Positions 25,201 to 36,401 of a stretch of 64,000 bases of DNA are shown one piece after another. Origin of the DNA: Plecoglossus altivelis (Eukaryota > Chordata > Actinopteri > Osmeriformes > Plecoglossidae); the NCBI GenBank assembly GCA_036571765.1, contig BROE01000014.1, positions 17,579,692 through 17,643,691 on the forward strand, written 5' to 3'. Positions within the stretch are counted from its first letter, which is position 1, and each line of letters begins with the position of its first letter. The notes beneath the pieces are model-generated. The model was given only the letters and a program-made list of their open reading frames with translations. It did no database searches and was not told the DNA's origin. The position numbers and the translations under genes are program-made.

Positions 25201-26669
25201 CCTGACCTTTTGGCCCGCGACCTGCTGACCCTGCAGCGCATGGCGTTCGAGATCACGTCCGGACTGCTGCACCTTCACGAGAACAACTACATCCACAGGT
25301 CTTTCTCTCTTCCAGACCACACCCCTCACCCCTCACCTTTCACCTTTCACCCCTCACCTTTCACCCCTCACCCCTCACCCCACACCCCTCACCTTTCACC
25401 TTTCACCCCTCACCTTTCACCTTTCACCTTTCACCCCTCACCTTTCACCTTTCACCTTTCACCTTTCACCCCCTGTTAGACCGTCTCTCCCCACGCTGTT
25501 GGGGGGAGGTGGCGAGGGAGAGGAGGGGGATGTTTGAAGATACGTGACTGACTTGGATGACTTTAACTCAGAGGCTCTGTTGTGTTTCTCTCCACAGTGA
25601 TTTGGCTCTGAGGAACTGCCTCCTCACCTCAGACCTCACCGTGAGGATCGGAGACTACGGCTTGTCACACAACCACTACAAGGTAGATTATCAGATGTGT
25701 GTGTGTTTGTGTGTGTGTTTGTGTGTGTGTGTTTGTGTGTGTGTTTGTGTGTGTGTGTGTGGTATTGATTTCCCCACTCGACTTGCTCACTAACTCTCGT
25801 CTCTCTCTCTCTGTGTGCGTGTGTGCGTGCGCGTGTGTGTGTGCGTGTGTGTGTGTACGCGTGCGTGTGTATGCGTGTGTGCGTGCGTGTGTATGTGTGT
25901 GTGTGTGCGTGCGTGTGTGCGTGTGTGTGTGTACGCGTGCGTGTGTATGCGTGTGTATGTGTGTGTGTGTGTGCATGTGTACGCGTGCGTGTGTATGTGT
26001 GTGTGTGTGTGTGTGTGCGTGTGTACGCGTGCGTGTGTATGCGTGTGTATGTGTGTGTGTGTGTATGTGTGTGTGTGTGTGTGTGTGCGTGTGTAGGATG
26101 ACTATTACCTCACCCCTGACAAGCTGTGGATTCCTCTGCGTTGGATTGCTCCTGAGCTGTTGGAGGAGTACAGAGGGTCTCTGATTGTCACCGACCAGAC
26201 CAAGATCAGCAACGTGTGGTACGTACCGGAGGCCGACCAATCAGGAAGACAAGAGGAGGAGGGGGAGGGAGGGGGATGGGGGAGGGGGAGGGGACGTTGG
26301 GGTTGATAATGGTCTTTTTCTTGGTGTTGTGATGACCAATGATAGCAGATATTTGCTACCATGCTGTTTGATTCAAACTGATCAGACTGTGTGATTCTCT
26401 CTATTGTTCTTTCTCTCTCTAATTCTCGTTCTCTCTCTCCTCTCTTCCTTTTTCCCTTTTGTTCTCTGTCTCTCCCTCTCTTCTCTTTCTTTCTTTCTTT
26501 CTTTCTCTCTCCCTCTCTCTCTCTCTCCCTCCTCTCTCTATGTCTCTCTCCCTTCTCTCTCTCTCTTTCTCTCTCCCTCCTTCTCTCTCTGTCTCTCTCT
26601 CCCTCCTTCTCTTTCTATGTCTCTCTCTCTCCCTCCTTCTCTCTCTATGTCTCTCTCCCTCCTTCTCGC

Positions 26670-26713
<44 letters not shown>

Positions 26714-29700
26714 CAGGTCTCTTGGGGTGGTGATCTGGGAGCTGTTTGAGTTTGGCGCTCAGCCCCACAGGCACCTGAGCGACGAGGAAGTTCTGACCTT
26801 CGTCATCAGGGAGAGACAGATCACTCTGGCCCAGCCCCGACTCAAACTCTCTCACACAGACTACTGGTAAGACTGAGTCTCTGTTGCCGTCGTCAGATCA
26901 CGATACAGCCTCACATCATCACAGCACAACGTCCAGGGATGCTTAGACGATAACGCCTCCTCCCTCTCCTGTGTGTCTCTCTCTTCTTACTTATGACAGT
27001 CTGTGTGTGTGTGTGTGTGTTTGTGTACTATATGTGTGAAGTGTTGCATTTGTATTTAAAGAGCTGGTACTGTGCTGCGTGCGTCTATGACGAATTTCTT
27101 TCGGGACAAAAAAGGTTTGATCTTATCTCCATCAGGTATGAGATCATGCAGTCCTGCTGGCTCCCTTCGTCCCAGCGGCCTTCCATTGCGGAGGTGTTCC
27201 TCCTCCTCTCCTCCCTCTTGGCGGCCGAGCGGGGGATGTCTAGGAGGAGCACGGGGGAGGAGGACGACGAGGAGTACGAGGAGGGGCGGGGAAGGAGAGG
27301 GGAGAGCGAGGAGTCGTTCGAGAGGCGTTGGGATTCACTCCGGCCTCCGGCCTTTCAGGCTGCGGCCAGCGAGCGTCTGAGAGAGAGGGAGTACGGGAGG
27401 GACGAGCGAGACAACTGCTACCCCCTGCTGGACCCGGTGGGGAACTGCATCACCCCGTCCTCGGCAGAACTCGACGACATCCTGACCGTGACGGAAACAA
27501 GCAAAGGGCTGAATTTCGAATACTTCTGGGAGAAGGCCCACGGGAGGCGGGGCTACAAACCCCTTCCGCCTCCCCAGCCCATCCTGACGTCTAACTCCTC
27601 CCACAGACAGTCTCTGGACACGCCCACTGTGGTCCCGGTCATCAGCGCCCGCAGCCCCTCCCTCGCCAGCGAGTACTACATCCGGTTGGAGGAGCACACC
27701 CCACAGGACAAGTCTCCGACCCTCCAGGGGAAGGATCTCCCCTTCCTCCGCTCCAGCTCCATGGGCCAAGGAGACGTGGAGCTTGTTGAGATCTGCAGCG
27801 GCTTGCTGGGGAAGGAACGAGTGCCCTTCAGTTCCGAGGAAGGTTACAGGGGAGACAAAAGCATCCAGACGGTTCGATCCAGCGAAGTCCAGCTCCTGGT
27901 GCAAAACACGGGCGTGGCGGAGTACAAGGACGCCTCTAGCAGAGTGACGGACTTCTCCGTGGTGGATTTGGGAGACGAAGGCGAGGAGACGCAGAACGGA
28001 GACGGGGAGAAAGGCTTGTCTGTCGGTTCCAAGGCCCCGGTTCTCCCTCCTAAGCCTCGCTCCATGTCCATGTCATCAAGCAACCACCTCCACTCCCGCC
28101 CCCTCCCTGCGCCTCCTCTGGGCTACCATCAGAGAGGGTTGAGCTTAGGTCACTACCCCACCTCCATGGGGGGCAAGGTGGAGACAGACCCTTATCACCT
28201 GGGCAGCTGCCCCCCATCCAGCTACGAGCACCTGGGGTTCCACCGCCCCCGCCAGACCATGCCCCCCTCCCCGTCTCTCTCCCCCTCCCTGCCCCCCTCA
28301 AGCCATCCCATTTACCCCCCACCACAGATGTGCCCTCCCCCTCTCCCTCCCCACTACAAAAGTCAGCGAGGCCCGTACCCCAGCTACAACTCCGCAGACA
28401 GCTACTCCAGATACGGCGTGACACATACCCACAGAGGCCCAATATCCTGTGACTACTCCGAGAGACAAGGAGATGTGAGACGAGCAGCCTCCCTGCACAA
28501 CTCCAAGGAGAACTCCCATTCCCGTTCCCGTCCTAAAGACTTTGATTCCCCCGTACGCCGCGTGAACGTCTTACGCCCCGTGTACACCAACATCTCTCGC
28601 CCCCAGTCCGCCAACTCCGGTCTGGAGAGGCACTCGTCGTCCAGCCCTACCTACTCAGATGAGGACGATTCCCCCTTCATGTCCCCGGAGAAGCCCAGTG
28701 GAGGAGGGGGGATCACGGTCACACACTCCAGCCTGTCTGAGGACTCCGACCCAGCCACGGCACAGCTCTTTTCCAGGGGAATGAAGAGAACCCAGTCTCG
28801 CCTGGCCACCATCCTGCCCACCATCTGGAGGGAGGACGCGGAGCTGCAGGCCGAAATGGTGACCACATCTAGGAAGTCTCCCATGCATCTGTTTCTGACG
28901 GAGGTCTCCAGCGTGGCAGAGTCCACCGAGGCCAAGACAGAGGAAGGCAGGACCTCCTGGGGAGAGGACAAAGAGAGACAGAAGAAGAGAGACGGAGGAA
29001 GATCTGGCGACTTCCTCCAGCCGAGAGGGATGCGAAGGTCCCAGTCGTTGGTGACGGAGCTTGGTGGTTCGGGACAGTCCTGGGCCACAGACGGACGCGG
29101 CTCCAGGACAGAAGAAGAGAAGAACGGCGGCAGAGGATCCTTCCAGAGGGACCTGTTCCTCACAGAGATCGACACAGGCAGGATGGGAGATACCGATAGA
29201 GACTCTGTGAAATACCTCCACCCTCCAAGCTCCAGGTCTCGTCCCTACGTCTGCGCCCCGGGACTCCCCTCTTACGCGGAGGCAGAGGAGGCCTACTCCA
29301 AGGGTATGAGGAGATCCAGATCACTGCTGTCTGAGATCACCATAGGGAGGGACGAGAACGAACCTGGGAAAGAGCCGCAGAAGGCAGAGATGACCAGGGA
29401 GGAGTTCCTGAAGGAGATCCAATCAGCCGAGACCTTTCTAACGGAGATCATATCCAGACAGAATGCAGCTTCCTCCGGTAAACAAGGCGAGGCCTCCTCG
29501 CAAGCGTCCACGCCCGTGACCCCTGAGTACGAGTCCATATGCATAGAACCCGGTTCCTCCCAGACGATTCGCTTCCAGTCGGAGAGTTCGATACGAGCGT
29601 CAAACAGAGGCAAGGACGACACGCAAACGGAGGCCATTTACGCGCAGGTGACCAAGCGCGCCAAGAAAAGCGAGATCAAGGTCACTCTCCGACCCGAAGT

Positions 29701-32700
29701 CCCCATCCTGCACATCGGCTCTAACAAGCAGACTGTTCCACCCGAAGGACAAGCCTCCACTGACTCGCGTTCCGTCGGGTCGAAGGTCAACGACTCCTCC
29801 AGCTCGGTGACCCAATCCCAGCACGGCGACTTTGTCTTGTCCGAGATCATGCCAAAGAACGGCCTCCTGCTTAATCAAACGACTCCAACACTGGCAGAGG
29901 AATCCGATTGGCCGACCTTACCAGCCAGGGAGGATCCCAGACTGGCAGAGGAAGCCGATTGGCCGACCTTACCTGCCAGGGAGGATCCCAGACTGGGAGA
30001 GGAAGCCGATTGGCCGACCTTACCTGCCAGGGAGGATCCCAGACCAAGGGAGCTCTTCAGGCAGTCTCCAGACCAGCCTCCATCCCAGGAGAGCGGCACT
30101 GAAGACCCTGAGAACGTGTTGCCCGATCAACACCCAGCTAGTAGCACAGTCGATACAGAGAGTCAGATAGCAGGAGTACAGAACACAGGTGAGACAACGA
30201 CAGGTGACAGCGAGGTGGTCGCCGCAGGGAGGGAACGTCAGACGCAGGTCGAAGTCGTCGTTGCGTCTCACGAATCAAGGACGGAGACGTCCGACGCCGC
30301 TAGCCCCAGCGACACAGCAGAGACCGCCCAGCCGTCCCCGACCCCGACCACCCCCGACTGGGATCCATCACCTGACGTCTCCCTCTCCACCGTCACCCCC
30401 ACAGACTCGGCATTCTCCCCCCTGACCTCTACCTCAGCCGACTGCCTCACGCCTAGCGAACCCTGGGTGGGAGGAGGAGGGCCAGGTGGGTGGAGGTCCC
30501 TCGGGAGCGACACCCCACATCGAGACTCCGCCTACTTCTCCGACAGCGACTGGGAAGGGGAGGGGCTTAACAGGAGGGGCGGGGACTCGTCCAGACCAAC
30601 CAGTGGACGGGGAGGAGAGAGAGGAACGTTGACGGGGATAGAGGAGAAGACGGAGGTGGAAGAGGAGCTGGAGACAGGGGGGAGGAGTCCTTTTAAGGAG
30701 AACCAGCTCATCTCTGAAACCACAGTCGAAACAAACGAGCACATGGCTCACATTCGTGACCAAGAGCTCAACGATGATTCAAATACAGAAACAAAAGGTT
30801 TGACGGGGTTAGAGTATGATCAGAGGGAGGATTCGGGTGTTTTTCAGGAGGAGGACAGTGAGGCTAAGAGGCTGGCAAAGTCAGGTGTACAGTCTGACAA
30901 CCCTCAGACTAAGGGCAGCGTTGAATTCATAGCTAAAATGTTCTCAAATTTAGACGATGAGACGTTGAAAAGTTACCATTACGGTGACGGAACTCAAATA
31001 GGTAATCATTATACAGACAATATTGTTTCTCATATGCAGTCGAACAGCGTGATATTCGAGGAAGCAAAAGAAAAAGATCTACTACTTTCAAATAACATCT
31101 CTGAGGCAGATAGAGGTAAATCAATACCAGAGAATCACCCAGATGATCGTGTGTCAGGTCTTGAAGAAGGGGAGTTATTTGGTTCTGAACAAGCAGAGGA
31201 CCTAGTACCACTGCCTGTACATCACCCTGTGCACGAGAATATAGATCCTCTGACATCTTCTCAATATGACGACAGCAGAGAATCCAGATTGTCTCGGTTT
31301 TACGGTATACAAACCAGCGACGCCAAACTGGACGACGACCTCCCCTCGGCCGTGTCGCCAGACAGCGGGGACGTTCAGGAGGGCGGAGAGAGTCTCGCCT
31401 GCTCGTTTTGGGCCGACGATGTCATCGAGGGGTCCAGAGGAGGACACGAGGAGATGCAGAGCTTGGAGGTCCGGCACGCGGATGACGCCAACGAGCTAGG
31501 TTTGAGGAACCTGTGTTTCTCTGAAGAGGGCGAAGACAATAAAGCCAAGTTGGAGACGGAGATACAGTTAGCCGCCGGGGAGCTGTGTACTGCCATGAAG
31601 GAGAAGTCTCCACAAAGGGTCGAGGCGGGACGAGTCGAGGCAGAGAGCCCTGGAGGTGCGGAAGGCTCTTCCGAAGCTTCACCGGACAGAGAGGACCTGG
31701 AGCTGAAGGCGAAAGAGCTATGGAACACCTTGGAGGAGGACGAGAGGAGGGACGAGAGGAGGCTGGAGGAGGACGAGAGATTGGACGGAGGAGCGGTGAG
31801 AGGCGAGTTCGATTGCCATCGCTTCCAGCAAGGAGACCTGCACCTCTGGCCAGCCGAGAATGACCAGTGGGCCTCTTCGGAGAACAGAAATCCTGAGGCT
31901 GAACTGAGATCGGAGTTCTTCTCAGGGTTTGGGAAGAAAGCCTGGGAGAAGAGGGAGAGAACGGCGGCCAGACGGGAGTCATGGGAGGCTGATGAGAACG
32001 ATGAGCTGGCGGGGAGCGAACCTCATCCAGCCATCCTGTACGGCGCCGAAAATATCCAGAATAACGAGTCGCAGGGGCAGCCTGGCCAACAGAAGATGCT
32101 GGAACAGCCGCAGCTGTCCACATGCCGACCTGCTGAAAGCAGCGACGTCCAAGAAGTTAGCTGGGTCGTTGAGGTTCAGCAGGAGGAAAACGTGGAGAAT
32201 CTGGAAGAAGTTGAGGAATTCGAAAGGGATCCTGAAGATCAGCTGTCGGAGGTTGAGGTGGAGAATCTAGAAATCCCAGAGAAAGAGTCCGCGCCACAAG
32301 AACGGGAACATTTCACGTCGCTCACGGAAACGGGTGGTTCTGATGGAGAGCCCGCTATACAGAAAGACTCGGCTGAGAACGGGGAGAATCAGAACTTCAA
32401 CAGATGGACACAGAACCACCTCGCAGAACCCCCGTTCCAGAAAGAGGATCTGGAATCACAGAACCGTAATACAGATCCACTTGAGGACAGACACTCAAAT
32501 ATAGCTGACTGCATCTCCGAAACACCTCCAGTAGACCTCCTGCCAGACCCTGAAGACATGGACCCAAGCATACACATCGAAGCTGAATGGAGCCACATGA
32601 TTGGCCGGCAAGAGAGGGAACAGATTGTAGGTTTTGAAAATGTAGTCGAGGATTTAAGGGAGGTGTCTCTTCCATCTGTTCCGCTGTCTTTTCCTCACGA

Positions 32701-35700
32701 TAACTGCCCTCTGGTACAGGAGGTGGTAGGACAGTCGTATCCATTAGTAGACAACTTTAGCTCCGTCGACTTCCCAAGCCCCCCTCCAAGTATAGACCTC
32801 GACATCCAAGATGACCGTTTAGAAAGTCTGGATGACTCTTTCCCCAGCCCACCACCTTCTGTCGTGGAGATGGAGGAAGACGTTGATGCCATGAATCTCG
32901 ACGACTTTTTTAACAGCTCAGAGAAAGACCTCTACACACCTTCAAGTCACACTAATGCCTCAAAGCCTACCCTTTTGGAGTTAACCCCCACCACTACTCA
33001 TAGTAGGGGAATCTCAGCTAACTTTGACCTTTCACCTGTGCGTCCAATGCTCCCGTCTCTCCCAGACGACATCCCGAATGAGACTCGTCTCGCTTCCGCC
33101 ACGGTGGACGGAGATGACCAAAACAACCAGTCTAAACCCCCCGCCGCTGCCCTTCCATCTTTCCCCCAGCGTTCCCTCAACTCCATCCCCGAACTGTTGA
33201 TCTCGGAGTGGAAGGATTTGGACGAAGAAGCCCTGGAGGATTTCGAGAAACTGGAGCAGCTTTGCTGCATTTCCGGGGACGAAGAAGACTCGTTGGGCGA
33301 CCTCTTCCTGGGGAACCTGGAACTGCTGGGATCCATGAAGACTAAGACACCACAGAAGAAGACAAGTGATGCGGGGGGAGGAGTCAAGGGTGAAACAGTA
33401 TGCGAAACCTCGAGGTCGGAGGGAACAAGAGGGCTTGAACATAGGGAGGATTTTGACGGCAGGTGTCAGAGCTCAGATGAACCGTCAAAAGAGGACGTCT
33501 CCTCCCCGCTCCGAGACTCTCAGACCAGCTCGAAACCAGCAGCGCAGGATGACAAGAACGGACTACAAAACCCATCATCCAGTTCGCCATGCCATTCTCC
33601 GGACTCCAAAGACCAGGGGTCACTCTCTAAAATGCCCACCAAGAATGGCCTCATGATGCAGGTAAATATAAGCATACGCTTCAACTCAATCTCATTGGGG
33701 GGGGGGGGGGGGTTGTTGTTATTTTGACATACGTACACTGCTCGACGATTCGACGCTACCTTTCTGCAGGTGTGTGAGGAAAGGCTACAGTTCTCCCTCA
33801 GCGAAAATGTTAAAACCAACGTTCTCTGGGGAACCACAGTGAGTGACACAGTCACTGTGCGTCCCTGGGGTGGCAGTACCACAGACGGCGTTGAAGACCC
33901 AGCGATTGGAAATGATAGAAAAGCCCCTGAGAGGTATGGCTGCCATTTAAATAGAAATCATCTGTTGTGATGTAGAGTTTGCAGGAACGATTTAGTGCCG
34001 TATCGTCTTAAAATCCCATCACACCGTTTAACCGTTTTTGTCATGTTCTGCGCAGCAGGATTGAAGGGAAGCCAGCGTCCAATCCCATGCCCCAGACCGT
34101 CAGCGGTGGAACTGCCAACGAACCGTTTACTGTGATCGAACAGCCTGAGATTACGTCAACTCAGCCTGTGGGAAACCTAGCAATGAAAGGTACCTAAAGT
34201 GCCGGTGTGTGTGTGTCCTCAAATTGGACAAATGTGTGTGTGTGTCCTCAAATTGGACAAATGTGTGTGTGTGTCCTCAAATTGTACAAAAGTGTGTGTG
34301 TGTCCTCAAATTGGACAAATGTGTGTGTGTGTCCTCAAATTGTACAAAAGTGTGTGTGTGTGTGTCCTCAAATTGTACAAAAGAATGTGTATGTGTGTGT
34401 GTGTGTCCTCAAATTGGACAAATGTGTGTGTGTGTGTGTCCTCAAATTGGACAAAAGTGTGTGTGTGTGCTCAAATTGTACAAATGTTTGGGTGTGTGTG
34501 TGTGTCCTCAAATTGAACAAATTTGTGTGTGTGTCCTCAAATTGGACAAATGTGTGTGTGTCTCCTGAAATTGTACAAATGTGTGTGTGTGTCTCCTGAA
34601 ATTGTACAAATGTGTGTGTGTGTGTCCTCAAATTGGACAAATGTGTGTGTGTCCTCAAATTGTACAAATATTTGGGTGTGTGTCCTCAAATGGTAAAATC
34701 TACGGAAGTGTACATATCGCACATGAGCCTGTCAGTCACCTTACTTCCTGCATTTCATCTTCCAGCCAAGCTAGCCCGCCTGTCTCTTGCTCTGCCACCC
34801 CTGGCTCTAGCACTCCCTCTGTCCCCAAGTCCCAAAGGCGGCTTTGGAGACGGACTACTAGGGCACAGAAGCGGGAGGAGGCGGGGCTTGTCAACAGGAA
34901 GTGACCTCGACGACGAGGAGGAAGACGAACAGGAAGACGAGAGCTCCCGGAGGGTGATCGTCGTCACGGAAACGGACGTGGACAAGAGGGTGGGTCTGAG
35001 GAGCCTGTTGAAGTCGCCGAAGGAGCCGACCGACAGGGAGAAAGACAAAGGACGGAACGTGTCGTTTTTTGATGATGTCACTGTATATCTCTTCGATCAG
35101 GTACGCTTCTTCGCACGATGTACTTATTTGAAAATATCTTCGTATCTTTATAAAATATGTCCAATATATGTAATAATATATACTATTTATAGAGAGAGAG
35201 AGACAGAGAGAGAGAAAGAGAGAGAGACAGAGAGAGAGACAGAGAGACAGAGAGAGAATATATATAGAGAATATATAAAATATACCATATCAAAGATATA
35301 TAATATTTATGTCTGTACCAAATATCTTTATCTTTCTTTAAACATAATTGTGACACGTATCCTTAATACTGAGTTTTTTGTATCGATGAAACAGGAAACT
35401 CCAACCAATGAGCTAAGTGGTTCTGAACCTGCCAGTCCCACCCCAGCACCTGGAAAAAGCACTAAACTTGACCTGCATGGTACGTATGAGTGAAAGAAAC
35501 TTTCCACTCTGGAGATACAACCTTTTTGTAGTAGTAAACACTGTGTTTACATCTGATGTGTCGTCTTCATTTCAATGGTTAGTGATGACAAATAACATGA
35601 TAGCCAGCAGTAAATATCCCAACATGGCTCCACCCACTACAACAGAGAACTCGCTTTCCCCCTTCCCATCACCTCCTCATCTCTAAATATGTAGCCGTAA

Positions 35701-36401
35701 TTAATCTCCTGTAATTATCCCCCACACTCGGTGACATGTAGAATTGAGTAGGACCATAAATCTTGTGCTCAACAACGAAAGCCTCTAAGCTGTGTTGTCC
35801 GTATATTGATAGGGTCTCCAAAAGGCCTCTTATTTCACACACTGATCGCTCCATTTCACTGAATAATGAGCGTTTGGGCTGAGAATTCCCTCTGGAGTTT
35901 TGATACAGAAAGCTGTATCAAACACCAAAATTAGATGCTTTCGTGATCCGGGCCCTCTCGAGTTGAATAGTTCAAAGCTCTGCAAGGATTTTTTTTTAAA
36001 GTATTCCTTTTGAAATGAGAGTATTTTTAACTTGTTAATTGTCATGAAGATCTCTTCGCTCGAATAAGTCGAGATTTGTTGTTTGCCTGTCCTATGTGCA
36101 GCCCTGGACAGATTCTCCCAAGTTAATGTGTTAAGTTTATTGTCCTACTTTTATTGTGCTACGTTTTCTGTGCTACATTTACTGTGCTAAGTTCTCTGTG
36201 CTACGTTCTCTGTGCTACGTTTGTGTTTATCAGTCCAACCTACATCTGTCTCCTGTCTTTCCACCAGGAGCAAACAGCAAAGGCAAAACCTTTAAACGAA
36301 AAGAGGACTTGTCATTCAAACCAAGGTCTCCTGTGGGGTCCATCCAGATGACATCGTCTCGCTTTACAGTGAGCCCTGCCAGCGACCCTCATCTAAAGTG
36401 A
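19273..36401 (+). CDS. lmtk3: lemur tyrosine kinase 3
   Basis: Single-pass membrane kinase of the LMTK/AATYK family, mainly neuronal and linked to endosomal trafficking. Sixteen exons: 19273-19360, 21633-21766, 22025-22172, 22375-22448, 22959-23077, 23803-23890, 25150-25298, 25598-25682, 26097-26218, 26717-26866, 27136-33661, 33770-33933, 34059-34189, 34766-35100, 35395-35479, 36268-36401; 8532 nt, 2843 residues, nearly twice human LMTK3. A leader-like N-terminus (residues 1-25) is followed by a TM segment 43-66 (VILISCSGLVSFVLLLLTCL). The kinase spans about 135-415: GNGWFGKV, Lys166, HSDLALRN (266-273) and DYG (286-288). HSD and DYG are normal for this family. The distal SRLSLALPP-like stretch (LARLSLALPP) and VSFFDDVTVYLFDQETPTNE, with a PP1-type V-S-F, fit LMTK3 over LMTK2. 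Exon 1 rests on phase and leader character only. Confidence 0.94.
22597..22957. repeat. CCTCCCT pyrimidine tract, lmtk3 intron 4
   Basis: About 360 nt of C/T-only sequence ending directly at the CAG acceptor of exon 5 (22959). Confidence 0.95.
23400..23801. repeat. CT-rich pyrimidine tract, lmtk3 intron 5
   Basis: About 400 nt dominated by TCTCTC and CTCCCC runs ending at the exon 6 acceptor (23803). Confidence 0.95.
24119..24840. repeat. 17-bp minisatellite, lmtk3 intron 6
   Basis: About 40 tandem copies of AAACAGATCAATGACTC with AATGATTC, AATGACCC and AACGATTC variants and a few shortened units. It occupies the middle of intron 6, clear of the flanking exons. Confidence 0.96.
25316..25470. 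repeat. heptamer repeat CCTTTCA/CCCCTCA, lmtk3 intron 7
   Basis: About 150 nt of CACCTTTCACC and CACCCCTCACC units starting 18 nt after the exon 7 donor. The Pro/His frame across it is not coding. Confidence 0.93.
25694..26095. repeat. GT-rich compound microsatellite, lmtk3 intron 8
   Basis: About 400 nt of GT with GC/TA interruptions (TGTGTACGCGTGCGTGTG units), broken once near 25770. It ends at the TAG acceptor of exon 9 (26097), so that 3' splice site has almost no pyrimidine tract other than alternating T. Confidence 0.95.
26390..26715. repeat. CT-rich pyrimidine tract, lmtk3 intron 9
   Basis: About 325 nt of TCTCTC with CCCTCCTT interruptions running into the exon 10 acceptor (26717). 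Confidence 0.95.
29891..30043 (+). repeat. lmtk3: in-frame 51-bp triplication inside lmtk3 exon 11
   Basis: Three head-to-tail 51-bp units (29891-29941, 29942-29992, 29993-30043) encode 17 residues each, L-A/G-E-E-S/A-D-W-P-T-L-P-A-R-E-D-P-R, at about residues 1305-1355. The copies differ at very few bases, so the duplication looks recent. It preserves the reading frame. Confidence 0.95.
34205..34690. repeat. minisatellite TG(n)-CCTCAAATTGGACAAA, lmtk3 intron 13
   Basis: About 16 tandem units, each a short TG run followed by TCCTCAAATTGGACAAA or the TTGTACAAA variant. It begins about 15 nt after the exon 13 donor. The apparent long Cys/Val frames are artefacts. Confidence 0.95.
35190..35257. 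repeat. (GA)n tract, lmtk3 intron 14
   Basis: GAGAGACAGAGAGAGA repeats flanked by AT-rich ATATATA stretches. Confidence 0.9.
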
